Shown here: one piece after another, positions 63,053 through 64,000 of the stretch | Layout: the number at the start of each line of letters is the position of its first letter | Position numbering within the stretch: the stretch's first letter is position 1 | Assembly: GCA_015689735.1 (NCBI GenBank) | Contig: WVSP01000003.1 | Span: 310,001-374,000, forward strand | DNA: 64,000 bases | Source: Rhodobacterales bacterium LSUCC0031 | GTDB taxonomy: Bacteria; Pseudomonadota; Alphaproteobacteria; Rhodobacterales; Rhodobacteraceae | Reading direction: 5' to 3' | Translations under genes and position numbers: made by a program | The notes under the pieces: model-generated | Told to the model about the DNA's origin: nothing | Databases searched by the model: none | The model's input: the letters and a program-made list of their open reading frames with translations, nothing else

Positions 63053-64000
63053 TTATTGCGCCGCGTATTCCTTTGGTTCTGCCAAGGCAATAATGTCCAA
63101 CATTATGGTATTCAATTCGAAATCTTTGGGTGTATAAACCCGTGAAACGCCAAAAGATTTCAGCTTTTCAGCGTCTTCATCGGGAATGATCCCACCAACC
63201 ATGACCGGCACATCGCCCAATCCGGCAGCACGCAATCGGGTCATCACATCGGCAATCAGCGGCACATGGCTACCAGACAAAATCGATAGTCCGATGACAT
63301 GGGCGCCCTGCGCTTGGGCCGCGGCCACGATCTCGTCAGGGGTGAGGCGTATGCCCTCATAGATGATGTCCATCCCGCAATCGCGGGCGCGAAAGGCGAT
63401 CTGTTCGGCACCGTTGGAATGGCCATCAAGGCCAGGCTTGCCCACAAGGAAAGACAAACGCCGCCCCAAGCGGTCGCTTACAGCATCGACGGCGGCCCGG
63501 ATATCATCCAGCCCCTCAGTCTTGTTTGAAACGGATTTCGACACACCTGTCGGCCCGCGGTATTCCCCGTGAACCGCGCGCATCACCCCTGCCCATTCGC
63601 CGGTCGTGACCCCAGCCTTGGCCGCAAGGATCGAGGCTGGCATGATGTTTTCCCCTGCCATAGCAGCACTGCGCAGGGCATCGAGTGCCGCCTTGACCGC
63701 GTCGGCGTCGCGGCTTGCGCGCCATGCGTGCAACCGGGCAATCTGGTCGGCCTCGACAGCCGGGTCAACGACCATGATCCCCCCATCCGCACCCAAAAGC
63801 GGCGAAGGCTCGCTGGCGGTATATTTGTTCACACCAACCACGACCGTTTCGCCGCGCTCGATCCGATTGACGCGGTCGGCATTGGCCTCGACCAAGCGCG
63901 CTTTCATGTAATCAATCGCGGCAATCGCGCCGCCCATCGTCTCGAGATTTGCCAATTCGGCACGCGCACCGGCCTTCAGTTCGGCGACCTTTGCATCGAT
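63053..64000 (-). CDS. ecm: Ethylmalonyl-CoA mutase, C-terminal part (runs off window)
   Basis: 315 residues are visible; the frame is open to the window edge, so the gene is 5'-truncated by the window. The B12-binding domain shows the DxHxxG motif in GLDGHSNGAEQIAFRARDCG, and IGLSILSGSHVPL and VMVGGIIPDED complete the cobalamin site. The GHSNGAEQIA form fits ethylmalonyl-CoA mutase better than methylmalonyl-CoA mutase, which reads GHDRGAKVIA. The enzyme converts ethylmalonyl-CoA to methylsuccinyl-CoA in the ethylmalonyl-CoA pathway. MeaB at 22469 is its likely chaperone. Confidence 0.92.
   Translation of the reverse strand: MDAKVAELKAGARAELANLETMGGAIAAIDYMKARLVEANADRVNRIERGETVVVGVNKYTASEPSPLLGADGGIMVVDPAVEADQIARLHAWRASRDADAVKAALDALRSAAMAGENIMPASILAAKAGVTTGEWAGVMRAVHGEYRGPTGVSKSVSNKTEGLDDIRAAVDAVSDRLGRRLSFLVGKPGLDGHSNGAEQIAFRARDCGMDIIYEGIRLTPDEIVAAAQAQGAHVIGLSILSGSHVPLIADVMTRLRAAGLGDVPVMVGGIIPDEDAEKLKSFGVSRVYTPKDFELNTIMLDIIALAEPKEYAAQ

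Overview
This window is chromosomal DNA from a GC-rich alphaproteobacterium, almost certainly of the Rhodobacterales (Rhodobacter/Roseobacter group). The pointers are a complete heterotetrameric sarcosine oxidase operon (soxBDAG), ethylmalonyl-CoA mutase with its chaperone MeaB, a fused NDH-SelD protein, the YcjX/DUF697 pair, a TSUP-TIGR02186 pair, an HvrA-like H-NS protein and an ornithine decarboxylase with an arginine-rich leader peptide. Most of the window is ordinary core genome with short intergenic gaps. I see no rRNA, tRNA, CRISPR array, transposase or prophage structural gene.

Layout. 1-2.9 kb: copper chaperone PCuAC and lepA. 2.9-5.1 kb: an accessory patch of lower GC (DUF2335 membrane protein with an overlapping small partner, a 90-residue unknown protein with an 11-bp triple repeat upstream) followed by almost 1 kb without a convincing gene. 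5.1-9.5 kb: cytochrome b561, alpha/beta hydrolase, pirin, a membrane protein and glutamate dehydrogenase. 9.7-12.4 kb: an orphan TadG/TadE-like cluster. 12.5-17.5 kb: soxBDAG. 17.5-22.5 kb: dnaG and rpoD. 22.5-26 kb: meaB and hrpB. 26-31.7 kb: NDH-SelD fusion, an orphan molybdenum hydroxylase and a DUF2235 hydrolase. 31.7-40 kb: truA, ycjX, DUF697, an EamA exporter, a VIT1-like transporter and ileS. 40-48.9 kb: yghU, ygfZ, two aminotransferases, DUF305, lldD, a helicase and an SDR. 49-53 kb (minus strand): DUF1989, ornithine decarboxylase, TSUP permease and TIGR02186. 53.3-56.2 kb: VOC protein, universal stress protein, nfu, tsaB and rimI. 56.3-61.8 kb: a BMP-type nucleoside ABC importer ending in a purine nucleoside phosphorylase. 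61.9-64 kb (minus strand): DeoD, H-NS and the C-terminal part of ethylmalonyl-CoA mutase, which runs off the window.

How the genes work together. Sarcosine oxidase, glutamate dehydrogenase, the aminotransferases and ornithine decarboxylase suggest methylated-amine, amino-acid and polyamine turnover. The BMP importer plus two unrelated phosphorylases make a purine-nucleoside salvage unit. Ecm and MeaB indicate the ethylmalonyl-CoA pathway for C2 assimilation.

The most interesting non-coding structure: (1) a leader before ornithine decarboxylase with a 22-residue Arg-rich upstream ORF; (2) two triple-palindrome arrays in convergent gaps whose stems differ by compensatory base changes; (3) a dispersed element of two hairpins plus a conserved GGATATTTT core, present four times; (4) a perfect 21-bp palindrome before rpoD carrying two GANTC sites. 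The most interesting gene context is the NDH-SelD fusion directly upstream of an orphan molybdenum hydroxylase, which recalls selenium-dependent molybdenum hydroxylase systems.
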